Shown here: positions 17,500-25,679 of the stretch, one piece after another
How the letters are laid out: every line of letters begins with the position of its first letter
Position numbering within the stretch: position 1 is the stretch's first letter
Assembly (NCBI GenBank): GCA_900759105.1
Contig: CAAETY010000069.1
Coordinates: 1-56,111, forward strand
Direction: 5' to 3'
Origin: Peptococcaceae bacterium
GTDB lineage: Bacteria > Bacillota > Peptococcia > Peptococcales > Peptococcaceae
DNA: 56,111 nt
Program-made: the position numbers and the translations under genes
Notes under the pieces: generated by a model
Database searches by the model: none
The model's input: the letters and a program-made list of their open reading frames with translations, nothing else
Told to the model about the DNA's origin: nothing

Positions 17500-17838
17500 A
17501 TGAATCATCGTAAAATCGGGCATAACAGCGCACATCGTCGTGCGATTCTCCGTAATATGACTACTTCCGTGCTCATGCATGGCAAAGTAGAAACCACCGA
17601 AGTTAAGGCGAAGGAAGTTCGTCGCATGGTGGACAAAATGATCACCTTAGGCAAGAAGGGTGACTTGGCTGCTTATCGTCAAGCAGTTGCATATCTCATG
17701 GATGAAGATGTAGCTTACAAGCTCTTCCATGAAATCGCACCTAGCTACAAGGATCGTAATGGTGGCTACACCCGCGTATTGAAGGCTGGCTTCCGTCGCG
17801 GCGACGCTGCTCCAATGGCTATTCTTGAATTGGTGTAA
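17500..17838 (+). CDS. rplQ: 50S ribosomal protein L17
   Basis: 112 residues, the short bacterial form. MNHRKIGHNSAHRRAILRNM and the C-terminal GFRRGDAAPMAILELV are typical. Last gene of the superoperon, with a terminator 15 nt on. Confidence 0.97.
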   Translation: MNHRKIGHNSAHRRAILRNMTTSVLMHGKVETTEVKAKEVRRMVDKMITLGKKGDLAAYRQAVAYLMDEDVAYKLFHEIAPSYKDRNGGYTRVLKAGFRRGDAAPMAILELV

Positions 17839-17853
17839 TTTAATTGTGCACAA

Positions 17854-17887
17854 AGACCTGAAATTAACTATTTCAGGTCTTTTTTTG
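17854..17887 (+). terminator. Terminator of the ribosomal superoperon
   Basis: AGACCTGAAA (17854-17863) pairs with TTTCAGGTCT (17871-17880) across a 7-nt loop, followed by a T-run. Confidence 0.93.
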
Positions 17888-17916
17888 TTGGTTTCCATAG
17901 AAATGTTGAGTATAAT
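17888..17916 (+). promoter_or_regulatory. Promoter of the ecf-truA operon
   Basis: TTGGTT (17888-17893), 17 bp, TATAAT (17911-17916). The -35 begins right at the end of the preceding terminator. Confidence 0.65.
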
Positions 17917-17962
17917 AAGAGAGTGACAATTTTAATACGTATGAATAAAGGAGGACTGTTGC

Positions 17963-18787
17963 GTGATTGATATCAAAGATTTGGTACATGTCTATCATCC
18001 AGGGACAGATGTTGAAGTTATTGCCTTGGATCACGTCAGTCTACATATAAATGATGGCGAGCACGTTGCAGTGCTTGGAAGAAATGGTTGTGGCAAGTCA
18101 ACACTTGCAAAGCACTTAAACGGCTTGCTGTTACCAACAGCGGGAAATGTCATCGTTGATGGCTATGATACACTCGATGAAGAAAACGTGCTTATAATTC
18201 CTCAATGCGTGGGGATGGTATTTCAAAATCCTGATAACCAACTCGTTGCTACGACTGTCTTGGAAGAGGTTGCGTTCGGTCCGGAAAATCTCGGACTGCC
18301 GCGTGAAACAATTATGGAGCGCGTAAATGAGTCTTTGAAAATGGTACAAATGGAGGAATTTCGTGAGGCAATGCCCCACCATTTAAGTGGCGGGCAGAAG
18401 CAACGTATTGCCATTGCCGGTATTATTGCCATGCGTACCAATACAATCGTTTTTGACGAACCGACAGCAATGCTTGATCCGGATGGCCGTAGCGAGGTTA
18501 TTCGTACAATGTTGCGTTTAAATAAAGAAGAAGGCTTAACCATTGTTAACATTACGCACTTTATGGAAGAGGCTGTATTGGCCGATAGAGTGGTGGTAAT
18601 GGATGACGGTAAAGTGGTTATGGAAGGAACGCCGCGCGAGATTTTTACACATGTAGAAGCACTCCGTGCGCTCCATTTAGATGTACCTGCAATGACTGAA
18701 ATTGCAGGTCGTTTGCATGAAAAGTATCCACATATCCCAAAGGATATTTTAACGATAGATGAAATGGTGGATGTATTATGTCACTAG
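17963..18787 (+). CDS. ecfA1: ECF transporter ATP-binding subunit EcfA1
   Basis: 274 residues, GTG start. Walker A GRNGCGKST near residue 38, Q-loop GMVFQNPDNQ, signature LSGGQKQR, Walker B TIVFDEPTAM. With EcfA2 and EcfT it forms the shared energising module of energy-coupling-factor importers, which pairs with different vitamin or metal S-components encoded elsewhere. Overlaps ecfA2 by 10 nt. Confidence 0.95.
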   Translation: MIDIKDLVHVYHPGTDVEVIALDHVSLHINDGEHVAVLGRNGCGKSTLAKHLNGLLLPTAGNVIVDGYDTLDEENVLIIPQCVGMVFQNPDNQLVATTVLEEVAFGPENLGLPRETIMERVNESLKMVQMEEFREAMPHHLSGGQKQRIAIAGIIAMRTNTIVFDEPTAMLDPDGRSEVIRTMLRLNKEEGLTIVNITHFMEEAVLADRVVVMDDGKVVMEGTPREIFTHVEALRALHLDVPAMTEIAGRLHEKYPHIPKDILTIDEMVDVLCH

Positions 18788-19650
18788 AATTAGAACATGT
18801 TTTTTATACTTACGGTGCCGGTGGACCGGAAGAAAGTCATGCCTTGAAGGATGTGTCTTTGATAGTTCCGGAGCATAGCTTTGTCGGCTTGGTTGGTCAT
18901 ACCGGTTCCGGTAAATCTACTATGGTTCAAGTTATGAACGGATTGCTCAAGCCTACCAGTGGTCGTGTACTGGTCGATGGCTTTGACCTTAGCGACAAGA
19001 GCAAAGAAGTTCGTGAAAGACGTAAACAGGTTGGTTTGGTGTTTCAATATCCGGAATATCAGCTTTTTGAAGAAACCATAGCGAAGGATATTGCTTTTGG
19101 ACCGAAAAATCAGGGCCTTAATGAAGCGGAGCAAATCGAACGTGTTAAAGAAGCGATGGCTTTAGTAGAAATGGATTATGAAACGTGGAAGGACCGTTCT
19201 CCCTTTGACTTGAGCGGTGGTCAGAAGCGCCGTGTTGCTATTGCCGGGGTAGTAGCCATGAAACCACGTTATTTGATATTAGACGAACCAACCGCAGGTT
19301 TGGACCCATTGGGCCGAGATCGTATTTTAGAAGCCATATATCGCCTTTATCAGAACAGTGATATGAGTATTATACTCGTGAGTCACAGTATGGATGATGT
19401 GGCACGATTTGCTGATTATATGGTTGTTATGAATCACGGCGAAAAAGTAATTGAAGGTAAAACCGCCGATGTATTTGCTCAAGCAGATTTGCTTGAAAGT
19501 ATTCATCTGGGGGTTCCTTCTGTCATGGCATTGTTGCGCGCATTAAAGAAAAATGGGTTGGATGTTGATACCCATGCCCTCAATGTTAATGAAGCTTGCA
19601 AATTGATTGAAGCCGTCTTAGAAAAGAAAGGGGGCCAAATCAATGCTTAA
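18778..19650 (+). CDS. ecfA2: ECF transporter ATP-binding subunit EcfA2
   Basis: 290 residues. Walker A GHTGSGKST, LVFQYPEYQLFEETI after the Q-loop, LSGGQKRRVAIAG and LILDEPTAGLDP. The second, non-identical ATPase of the module; overlaps both neighbours (ecfA1 by 10 nt, ecfT by 8 nt), which points to equal, coupled synthesis. Confidence 0.95.
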   Translation: MSLELEHVFYTYGAGGPEESHALKDVSLIVPEHSFVGLVGHTGSGKSTMVQVMNGLLKPTSGRVLVDGFDLSDKSKEVRERRKQVGLVFQYPEYQLFEETIAKDIAFGPKNQGLNEAEQIERVKEAMALVEMDYETWKDRSPFDLSGGQKRRVAIAGVVAMKPRYLILDEPTAGLDPLGRDRILEAIYRLYQNSDMSIILVSHSMDDVARFADYMVVMNHGEKVIEGKTADVFAQADLLESIHLGVPSVMALLRALKKNGLDVDTHALNVNEACKLIEAVLEKKGGQINA

Positions 19651-20446
19651 CGATATTACCATTGGACAATACGTGAAGGGAAACTCTATTCTCCATCGCC
19701 TGGACCCACGCACAAAGATTATCGGTATGTTGGGAATCATGGTGGCACTGTTCTTAATCAATAAATGGACAGGCTTAATCTATGCGGCGGTGGTCGTTTT
19801 TGCAGTTTTAGCCTTAAGTAAAGTATCAATTAGCTATTATATTAAGGGTATTAAGCCACTTTTATTTATTTTGGTATTTACAGCACTGATTCAATTGTTC
19901 TTTACACCCGGTACGGTGCTTTGGCAATGGGGGGGTCTTCACATTACCAAGGAAGGGATTCGTATGTCAGTGTTTATGTGCAGCAGATTGGTGCTTCTGA
20001 TTTTAACAACATCTGTGTTGACCCTAACAACGACACCAATTCAACTAACAGATGCGGTTGAGAATTTGCTGTCTCCGTTTAAGCGTTTTGGCTTGCCAGC
20101 GCATGAGTTAGCGATGATGATGAGTATTGCATTGCGCTTTATTCCAACCCTCATTGATGAAACTGATAATATCATGAAGGCACAAGCTTCCCGCGGTGCT
20201 GCCTTTGATGAAGGTGGTTTGATTAATCGTGCAAAGGCGTTACTGCCAATATTGGTGCCCTTGTTTTTGAATGCTATTAAGCGTGCCGAAGAATTAGCCA
20301 TGGCAATGGAAGCACGTTGCTATCATGGCGGAGAAGGCCGTACACGTTTGCACGAATTGCAATATGAACGCGTGGATTATCGCGCTTTTGGAGTGTTGGT
20401 CGTGATTATCCTATTGGGTATCGCAACAAGGTGGGTGGCGTTTTGA
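19643..20446 (+). CDS. ecfT: ECF transporter transmembrane subunit EcfT
   Basis: 267 residues, about five to six membrane helices. DPRTKIIG near the N-terminus and two Ala-Arg-Gly-like coupling motifs (ASRGAAFDEG and MEARCYHGG) that seat on the ATPases. Gene symbol and role rest on clear family features and operon order. Confidence 0.94.
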   Translation: MLNDITIGQYVKGNSILHRLDPRTKIIGMLGIMVALFLINKWTGLIYAAVVVFAVLALSKVSISYYIKGIKPLLFILVFTALIQLFFTPGTVLWQWGGLHITKEGIRMSVFMCSRLVLLILTTSVLTLTTTPIQLTDAVENLLSPFKRFGLPAHELAMMMSIALRFIPTLIDETDNIMKAQASRGAAFDEGGLINRAKALLPILVPLFLNAIKRAEELAMAMEARCYHGGEGRTRLHELQYERVDYRAFGVLVVIILLGIATRWVAF

Positions 20447-21264
20447 AGTCATTTAAACTTGTAATGAGCTACGACGGGAGTGAATATTCCGGTTTTCAGC
20501 GCCAATCAGATGAAAGCTTGCGCACTGTTCAAGGTGTGATTGAAGAAACATTTGAGTCGCTTTTTGGCGAATCTGTGACAATTCATGGTGCGGGTCGCAC
20601 CGATGCCGGCGTACACGCACGTGCGCAGGTAGCACATTTCAGCACCAATCGGGAGATTCCTGCCGACCGCTTGCAATATGCTATGAATCGTGCTTTGCCG
20701 GCCAGCTTGGTACTAACGGAAGTCGAGGAAGTCAATCAAGACTTTCATTCACGTAAATGTGCATTGGGAAAGTGGTATAGCTATCGTATTTACAATGGAC
20801 AGACTCCGCCGGCAATGGGACACGGATATTTTACGCATGTGCCGATTCCAATGGATCGCAAACTTTTTGAAGCAGCTCTGGCAAAAATAGTCGGGTATCA
20901 CAATTTTCAAGGGTTTTGCGGACGTGGCGCCACGGTGTTGACCTTTGACCGTACGGTGTATTTAGTGAAGGTCTGTGTTGAAAACAATTGGTGGCAAATT
21001 CATTTTGTCGGTGATGGTTTCTTGCGCAAAATGGTACGTAATCTTGTCGGGACGGCAATTGATATTGCACTTGGTCGGCGACCTCTTTCTTGTGTCGATG
21101 AAGCTCTAGCGACAGGCGAGCGCACAAAAGCTGGTCCAACCGCCGCGGCAGATGGTCTCACCATGGAACAGGTTTTTTATAACGAAGTGGAATTGCAGGC
21201 TTGCATCAAAAAACTGGAAGTAACCGCAAGTAACCGAGTAGGATCGCTATTTGGCGAGTACTAA
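20443..21264 (+). CDS. truA: tRNA pseudouridine(38-40) synthase TruA
   Basis: 273 residues; isomerises uridines in the anticodon arm. Catalytic Asp54 lies in GAGRTDAGVHA; YDGSEYSGFQRQ is the usual N-terminus. TTG 20443 is taken as the start: AAGGTGG (20428-20434) is 8 nt upstream and the start overlaps the ecfT stop as TTGA. A GTG at 20431 is possible but falls inside the ribosome site. Confidence 0.93.
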   Translation: MKSFKLVMSYDGSEYSGFQRQSDESLRTVQGVIEETFESLFGESVTIHGAGRTDAGVHARAQVAHFSTNREIPADRLQYAMNRALPASLVLTEVEEVNQDFHSRKCALGKWYSYRIYNGQTPPAMGHGYFTHVPIPMDRKLFEAALAKIVGYHNFQGFCGRGATVLTFDRTVYLVKVCVENNWWQIHFVGDGFLRKMVRNLVGTAIDIALGRRPLSCVDEALATGERTKAGPTAAADGLTMEQVFYNEVELQACIKKLEVTASNRVGSLFGEY

Positions 21265-21312
21265 TATTTATTGATTAGTTGAGGATGATTGATTAGAGAG
21301 GAGTGTGGTTTT

Positions 21313-21915
21313 GTGGATGTACAACGCTTACTGCATGTGATAGGTGGTGGCTTGTTTGCATTGACTGTCATCACGGGGCTTTGTTTACCACCGGGAATGA
21401 TTCCATCTATTGTGAGTGCGATACTGGCTTTGGTAACAGCTGTGATATTCTTGGGCGTAATGGTTATGACGTTAGCCAAGAATCATCGTTTGAATGGACT
21501 GATTAAAGCCTTTGTATATGTGTCATTGATTCTAATGCTTGTCGCCGGTGCAGGTTCTTACTTCTTGGGGAACAACATGTTGGTAGAAATTCCTTATGGT
21601 GAAACGGTAGAATTAAATGATGAGGGCTATCTGCTTGCGCTGAGTGACAGTAACCGAGTAAATATGGAAAACCAGGGCTTTGATGTAGTATTGACCCAAC
21701 CGGATATGGTTTCCTTCCACGAAACCATCAGTCAAAGTAATCCTCTAAAGGTAAAAGGAATGAATATTCATCCGATGGAATATGGTGACGATGGCGTGAT
21801 TTTTTTAGTCGAGCAAGATTCCTGTAAAAAAATCATGACGCTTGGTGGCATACTCTTTTTGATTGGATTGGGATTATTGGCTCTTCCTGCATCCAGAAAG
21901 AGAGGGGAACGATGA
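21313..21915 (+). CDS. Membrane protein, possibly a shortened ResB/CcsB-like subunit
   Basis: 200 residues from GTG 21313 (after AGAGGAGT). Helices at about 5-25, 28-50 and 60-82, then an extracytoplasmic stretch of ~85 residues, then a last helix (about 172-191) and a basic tail. The phrase IPYGETVELNDEGY after the third helix and the soluble loop before a final helix resemble ResB/CcsB, the haem-handling partner of CcsA, but the protein is about half the normal size and I see no firm signature. It lies 48 nt after truA and overlaps the next membrane gene by 4 nt. Confidence 0.6.
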   Translation: MDVQRLLHVIGGGLFALTVITGLCLPPGMIPSIVSAILALVTAVIFLGVMVMTLAKNHRLNGLIKAFVYVSLILMLVAGAGSYFLGNNMLVEIPYGETVELNDEGYLLALSDSNRVNMENQGFDVVLTQPDMVSFHETISQSNPLKVKGMNIHPMEYGDDGVIFLVEQDSCKKIMTLGGILFLIGLGLLALPASRKRGER

Positions 21916-22619
21916 TGCTAATGGTGATGAATATAGTATTTTATGCAATTTTGCTTTGCGCCGCCTTGACTGTTTTGGCATGGTGCGTTAGCCAATGGTT
22001 GAATAAATGGCAGGCCGGTGTATTTGTTGGTGTTGCTGCCGGTCTTGCTGTTGTTGCACTTTTAGTGCAAATGATTGCAATCTGTGTCAGTGGGCAGGTA
22101 ATGGCGGTAGAAGGCATATTGGCTATTAGCGCATTTGTTTTTGCACTCAGTACCTGCTATATGCATTTTCGCTTAATGGGAAGTGGTGTGGCGCCAATTG
22201 CTGCAATAATAATTTTACTTTGTGAAATTGGGATTCGATTTTCGTCAAGTCTAGCGGTAGCGCTTTTCATGGAAACGCAATTAGATGCTCCCTGGATCAA
22301 GCAAGCATTCGTTCTTTTTGCAGTAGGTTTAGGTCTCGCACTTGCCTATATGCTTTTAGGCGTGATTACCGAATTAAGATTTCGTCGCATGAGTGAAACA
22401 ACCAGTGAGCTTGAAAAATATGTAACAGAATTGATGCCTAAAATGGTTTCTCATTTTGGTTGGTGGGCGCTCTTTATATTGAGCTTTGCCCTTGGTGCAT
22501 ATTTACTGTGGAGTCAGACTCTGTATGGTGTATACTGGATTTGGCAACCAATATTTGTGATTTTGGTAGTCGTTTGGCTCATCGTAATTATTGCAAAGGA
22601 TGTTTTGAAAATACGATAA
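21912..22619 (+). CDS. Polytopic membrane protein, possibly CcsA-like
   Basis: 235 residues, about six membrane helices. The C-terminal part has GAYLLWSQTLYGVYWIWQPI, which recalls the tryptophan-rich segment and following WGxYWxWDP stretch of CcsA/ResC cytochrome c assembly proteins; the acidic residue is replaced and only two His are present, so a haem-export role is doubtful. Paired with the ResB-like gene just upstream (ATG overlaps its stop). Function unknown; either a degenerate cytochrome-c maturation pair or an unrelated two-part membrane complex. Confidence 0.6.
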   Translation: MMLMVMNIVFYAILLCAALTVLAWCVSQWLNKWQAGVFVGVAAGLAVVALLVQMIAICVSGQVMAVEGILAISAFVFALSTCYMHFRLMGSGVAPIAAIIILLCEIGIRFSSSLAVALFMETQLDAPWIKQAFVLFAVGLGLALAYMLLGVITELRFRRMSETTSELEKYVTELMPKMVSHFGWWALFILSFALGAYLLWSQTLYGVYWIWQPIFVILVVVWLIVIIAKDVLKIR

Positions 22620-22638
22620 ATAAATAGTAGAAACTATA

Positions 22639-22672
22639 AACACGTAGTACGTCATGTGCTACGTGTTTTTTT
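22639..22672 (+). terminator. Terminator of the ecf-truA operon
   Basis: AACACGTAG (22639-22647) pairs with CTACGTGTT (22659-22667), followed by a T-run. Confidence 0.88.
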
Positions 22673-22744
22673 GTGCACTTTTTCGGTTTTATCATTTTTA
22701 AGAGCGCTAAATTGTGGAGGAAAAGTAAAAAAGAAGCACTTTTA

Positions 22745-22773
22745 TTGACAAATCAACATGACGCTCCTATAAT
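22745..22773 (+). promoter_or_regulatory. Consensus promoter of the fatty-acid synthesis operon
   Basis: TTGACA (22745-22750), 17 bp, TATAAT (22768-22773): a perfect match to the sigma-A consensus. Predicted start near 22780; leader about 80 nt. An AAGAGC/GCTCTT hairpin (22802-22820) lies in the leader. Confidence 0.92.
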
Positions 22774-22800
22774 TCATCTTATTGAGAAATCAATAAGATG
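22745..22800 (+). promoter_or_regulatory. Two related dyad operators over the fab promoter
   Basis: Site 1, TTGACAAATCAA (22745-22756), overlaps the -35 box. Site 2, TTGAGAAATCAA (22782-22793), is the core of an 11-bp perfect inverted repeat, CATCTTATTGA (22775-22785) and TCAATAAGATG (22790-22800), lying on the start site. Both share TTGA-N4-TCAA. The half-sites resemble those of the MarR-type regulator FabT, which reads TTGA/TCAA half-sites with a shorter centre. The MarR gene at the end of this operon is the natural candidate. Confidence 0.65.
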
Positions 22801-22860
22801 AAAGAGCAAAAAGTGCTCTTATTAAAAAAACAATTTATCAAAGACATGGAGGACTTGATT

Positions 22861-23076
22861 ATGGTATTTGAAGCAGTAGCAGAACTTTTGGCAGAGCGTT
22901 TGGAATGCGAAGTATCCGAAATTAAAATGGAAAGCACTTTCCATGACCTTGGTATTGATTCTTTAGACACTGTTGACCTTTTGATGGAACTTGAAGATAA
23001 GCTCAACATCAGCATTGAGTTAAATGAAAAGGTTGAAACTGTTGGTGACCTTGTTACCTTCATCGAAAAGAACTAA
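22861..23076 (+). CDS. acpP: Acyl carrier protein
   Basis: 71 residues. The phosphopantetheine attachment site is Ser34 in GIDSLDTVDLLM; the rest is the acidic four-helix ACP fold. Start ATG 22861 follows TGGAGGA; upstream in-frame ATGs (22798, 22846) precede or lie on this ribosome site. First gene of the cluster and carrier for all following enzymes. Confidence 0.96.
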   Translation: MVFEAVAELLAERLECEVSEIKMESTFHDLGIDSLDTVDLLMELEDKLNISIELNEKVETVGDLVTFIEKN

Positions 23077-23089
23077 GTGAGGAAAAGCC

Positions 23090-24034
23090 ATGATACAGAC
23101 ACCAATTACAGGGATGCTTGGTATAAAGTATCCGGTATTTCAAGGCGGAATGGCGTGGATTGCTGACGGTAAATTAGCAGCAGCGGTATCTAACGGCGGT
23201 GGTTTGGGTATCATTGCCGCGGGGAATGCACCGGTAGAAGTTGTTCGTGACGAAATCCATCGTGCAAAAACGCTCACCGATAAACCATTTGGCGTAAATG
23301 TAATGTTAATGAGTCCGTTTGCAGATGACATTGCGCAGTTACTATGTGAGGAAAAAGTAGCCGTTGTAACAACCGGTGCAGGAAATCCTTCAAAGTACAT
23401 TGCCGATTGGAAGGAAGTCGGGATCAAAATTATTCCTGTAGTTGCGTCTGTAGCAATGGCAAAATTGATGGAACGTCTTGGCGCGGATGCAGTGATTGCA
23501 GAAGGCGGTGAAAGTGGTGGCCACGTGGGCGAGCTCACTACCATGGTTTTGGTGCCATTGGTTAGCGATGCGGTCAATGTGCCGGTTATTGCAGCCGGTG
23601 GTATTGCTGATGGCCGAGGATTTGCAGCATCATTCATGCTTGGCGCATGTGGCGTACAAATGGGAACAAGATTTTTGAGTGCGTATGAGTGTGGTGTGCA
23701 TAGCGACTACAAAAAGAAAATCTTGAAGGCAAATGACCGTTCAACAATCGTAACAGGAACACGATTAGGGCATCCGGTACGTAGTCTTCGCACGAAATTT
23801 GTGCGTGATTACGTAAAAGCAGAATATGGACCGGTTTCCAATGAAGAGCTTGAAGCTTTGGGGGCAGGACGTTTGCGCATGGCTGCCAAGGATGGCGACA
23901 GTGATAACGGTTGCTTTATGAGCGGTCAATCCGCAGCGTTGGTACACAAGGAAGAAGCGGCGGCAGATATCATTGTTGATGTTGTTACGCAAGGAGAAGC
24001 GATTTTGAAAGGAGCTGGGAAGTGGGTAAAATAG
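23090..24034 (+). CDS. fabK: Enoyl-[acyl-carrier-protein] reductase II, FMN-dependent
   Basis: 314 residues, 2-nitropropane-dioxygenase-like TIM barrel. FQGGMAWIADGKLAAAVSNG at the N-terminus, EGGESGGHVGEL with the catalytic His, and IAAGGIADGRG for the FMN phosphate. Performs the last reduction of each elongation round using NAD(P)H. It replaces FabI, so this step would not be hit by triclosan as FabI is. Followed by fabD with a 13-nt overlap. Confidence 0.95.
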   Translation: MIQTPITGMLGIKYPVFQGGMAWIADGKLAAAVSNGGGLGIIAAGNAPVEVVRDEIHRAKTLTDKPFGVNVMLMSPFADDIAQLLCEEKVAVVTTGAGNPSKYIADWKEVGIKIIPVVASVAMAKLMERLGADAVIAEGGESGGHVGELTTMVLVPLVSDAVNVPVIAAGGIADGRGFAASFMLGACGVQMGTRFLSAYECGVHSDYKKKILKANDRSTIVTGTRLGHPVRSLRTKFVRDYVKAEYGPVSNEELEALGAGRLRMAAKDGDSDNGCFMSGQSAALVHKEEAAADIIVDVVTQGEAILKGAGKWVK

Positions 24035-24939
24035 CCTTTGTCTTTGCCGGTCAAGGTGCGCAGCATAGTGGCATGGGGCTGGACTATTATGAACAAAATG
24101 CGCGAGCAAAAGCAGTATTCGAGTGCGCAGAAAAAGAGCGCTCTCAAACGCTCTCGCAATGCTTTTACAGTGAAGAATCGATTCTCAAAGAAACCAAAAA
24201 CACCCAGCCTTGTATGTTTGCTTTTGAAGTAGCGATTGCTGAAGCGCTTATGGATCATGGCATTGTGCCGGATATGGTTGCGGGTTTTTCCTTGGGTGAA
24301 TTGGCTGCTCTACAAGTTGCAGATGCAGCAAAATTTGAGGATATGTTTGCTTTGGTGTGCCAACGTGGCATTTTGATGCAGGAGGCCGCTGAAGCACATC
24401 CAACTGCTATGACTGCGGTATTAAAGCTTTCAAATGATGCAATCGAAATCATCTGCAAAAATTTCGAAGGTGTCTATCCGGTGAATTACAATTGTCAAGG
24501 CAATGTATCTGTTGCAGCAACGGAAGCAGTGATGCCGGCTTTTAGAGAGGCCGTAAAGGCTGCAGGCGGTCGAGCCATGCCACTTAAGGTAGCAGGCGGT
24601 TTCCACTCACCGTTTATGGCTGAAGCAGGTGCTTGCTTTCAAAAAGCTTTGGAACGTGTAGCATTGCAAAACACAAAAATTCCAGTTATTGCAAATTTAA
24701 CCGGTCAAGCTTACGGAGATGATATAAAAGCAACCTTAGCGGCACAGATGACATCTCCGGTACAATGGGAAGAAAGTGTGTGTACAATGATTGACGCCGG
24801 TGTGGATACCTTTATTGAAATTGGCCCCGGCGATACGCTTTCCGGCATGATTAAACGTATTGATGGTTCTGTGGCACGTTATACCACCGGAACTTATGAA
24901 GATTTTGAGATGCTAGTTAAAGAGGTGAGTGACAAATGA
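24022..24939 (+). CDS. fabD: Malonyl-CoA:ACP transacylase
   Basis: 305 residues from GTG 24022, inside the end of fabK. FAGQGAQHSGMG at the N-terminus; nucleophile Ser90 in GFSLGEL; oxyanion and His regions GGFHSPFM. Loads malonyl groups onto ACP. Stop overlaps the fabG ATG by 4 nt. Confidence 0.96.
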   Translation: MGKIAFVFAGQGAQHSGMGLDYYEQNARAKAVFECAEKERSQTLSQCFYSEESILKETKNTQPCMFAFEVAIAEALMDHGIVPDMVAGFSLGELAALQVADAAKFEDMFALVCQRGILMQEAAEAHPTAMTAVLKLSNDAIEIICKNFEGVYPVNYNCQGNVSVAATEAVMPAFREAVKAAGGRAMPLKVAGGFHSPFMAEAGACFQKALERVALQNTKIPVIANLTGQAYGDDIKATLAAQMTSPVQWEESVCTMIDAGVDTFIEIGPGDTLSGMIKRIDGSVARYTTGTYEDFEMLVKEVSDK

Positions 24940-25667
24940 AGGATCAAGTGGCGATTGTAACTGGCGGTTCACGTGGAATTGGAGCAGCTACAGCAAAAAA
25001 ACTTGCACAGCAAGGGGCTCATATTGCTGTGGTATATGCCGGTAATAAAGAAGCAGCAAATGCAGTTTGCGAAGAATGTCGTCAGACTTACGGCGTAAAA
25101 GCTGAAGCCTTTCAATGTGATGTGGCCGATTATAGTAGGGTCAAAGAAACGGTCGCAGAAATTAAGAAAGCATTCGGCACGGTGAATATTTTGGTCAATA
25201 GCGCCGGGATTACACGCGATAAACTTCTGGCGATGATGAGCGAAGAAGTTTTTGATGCTGTTGTGAATACTAATCTTAAAGGAACATTTAACTTCATTCG
25301 TCATTGCGCCGGCCTGTTTATTCGCAATAAAGGCGGATGCATAGTGAATGTATCTTCTGTTGTAGGGCTTTCAGGTAATGCAGGGCAAGCGAATTATGCA
25401 GCAACAAAAGCGGGTGTTATCGGTTTAACCAAGAGCGTCGCAAAGGAATTGAGTGCCAAGAATATTCGATGTAATGCAGTAGCACCGGGTTTTATCGCTA
25501 CTGACATGACAAAAGACCTTGTACGAGCAGATGAAGCTTGGTTGAAGCAAATTCCTCTTGCGCGTGCAGGAGAAGCTGAAGAAGTAGCAGATGCCATTGT
25601 TTTTCTTTGCGGTGCACGCTACATCACCGGTGAGGTTCTTCGTGTGGACGGCGGCATGGCAATGTAA
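24936..25667 (+). CDS. fabG: 3-oxoacyl-[acyl-carrier-protein] reductase
   Basis: 243-residue short-chain dehydrogenase. NADPH loop TGGSRGIG (9-16), catalytic Ser141, Tyr154 and Lys158, and the C-terminal GEVLRVDGGMAM typical of FabG. Reduces beta-ketoacyl-ACP. Confidence 0.96.
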   Translation: MKDQVAIVTGGSRGIGAATAKKLAQQGAHIAVVYAGNKEAANAVCEECRQTYGVKAEAFQCDVADYSRVKETVAEIKKAFGTVNILVNSAGITRDKLLAMMSEEVFDAVVNTNLKGTFNFIRHCAGLFIRNKGGCIVNVSSVVGLSGNAGQANYAATKAGVIGLTKSVAKELSAKNIRCNAVAPGFIATDMTKDLVRADEAWLKQIPLARAGEAEEVADAIVFLCGARYITGEVLRVDGGMAM

Positions 25668-25679
25668 AGGAGCAACATA

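Noticed and set aside
22802..22820. AAGAGC/GCTCTT hairpin in the acpP leader as an attenuator
   Set aside because: No T-run follows, so it cannot end transcription in the usual way; kept only as a note in the promoter entry.
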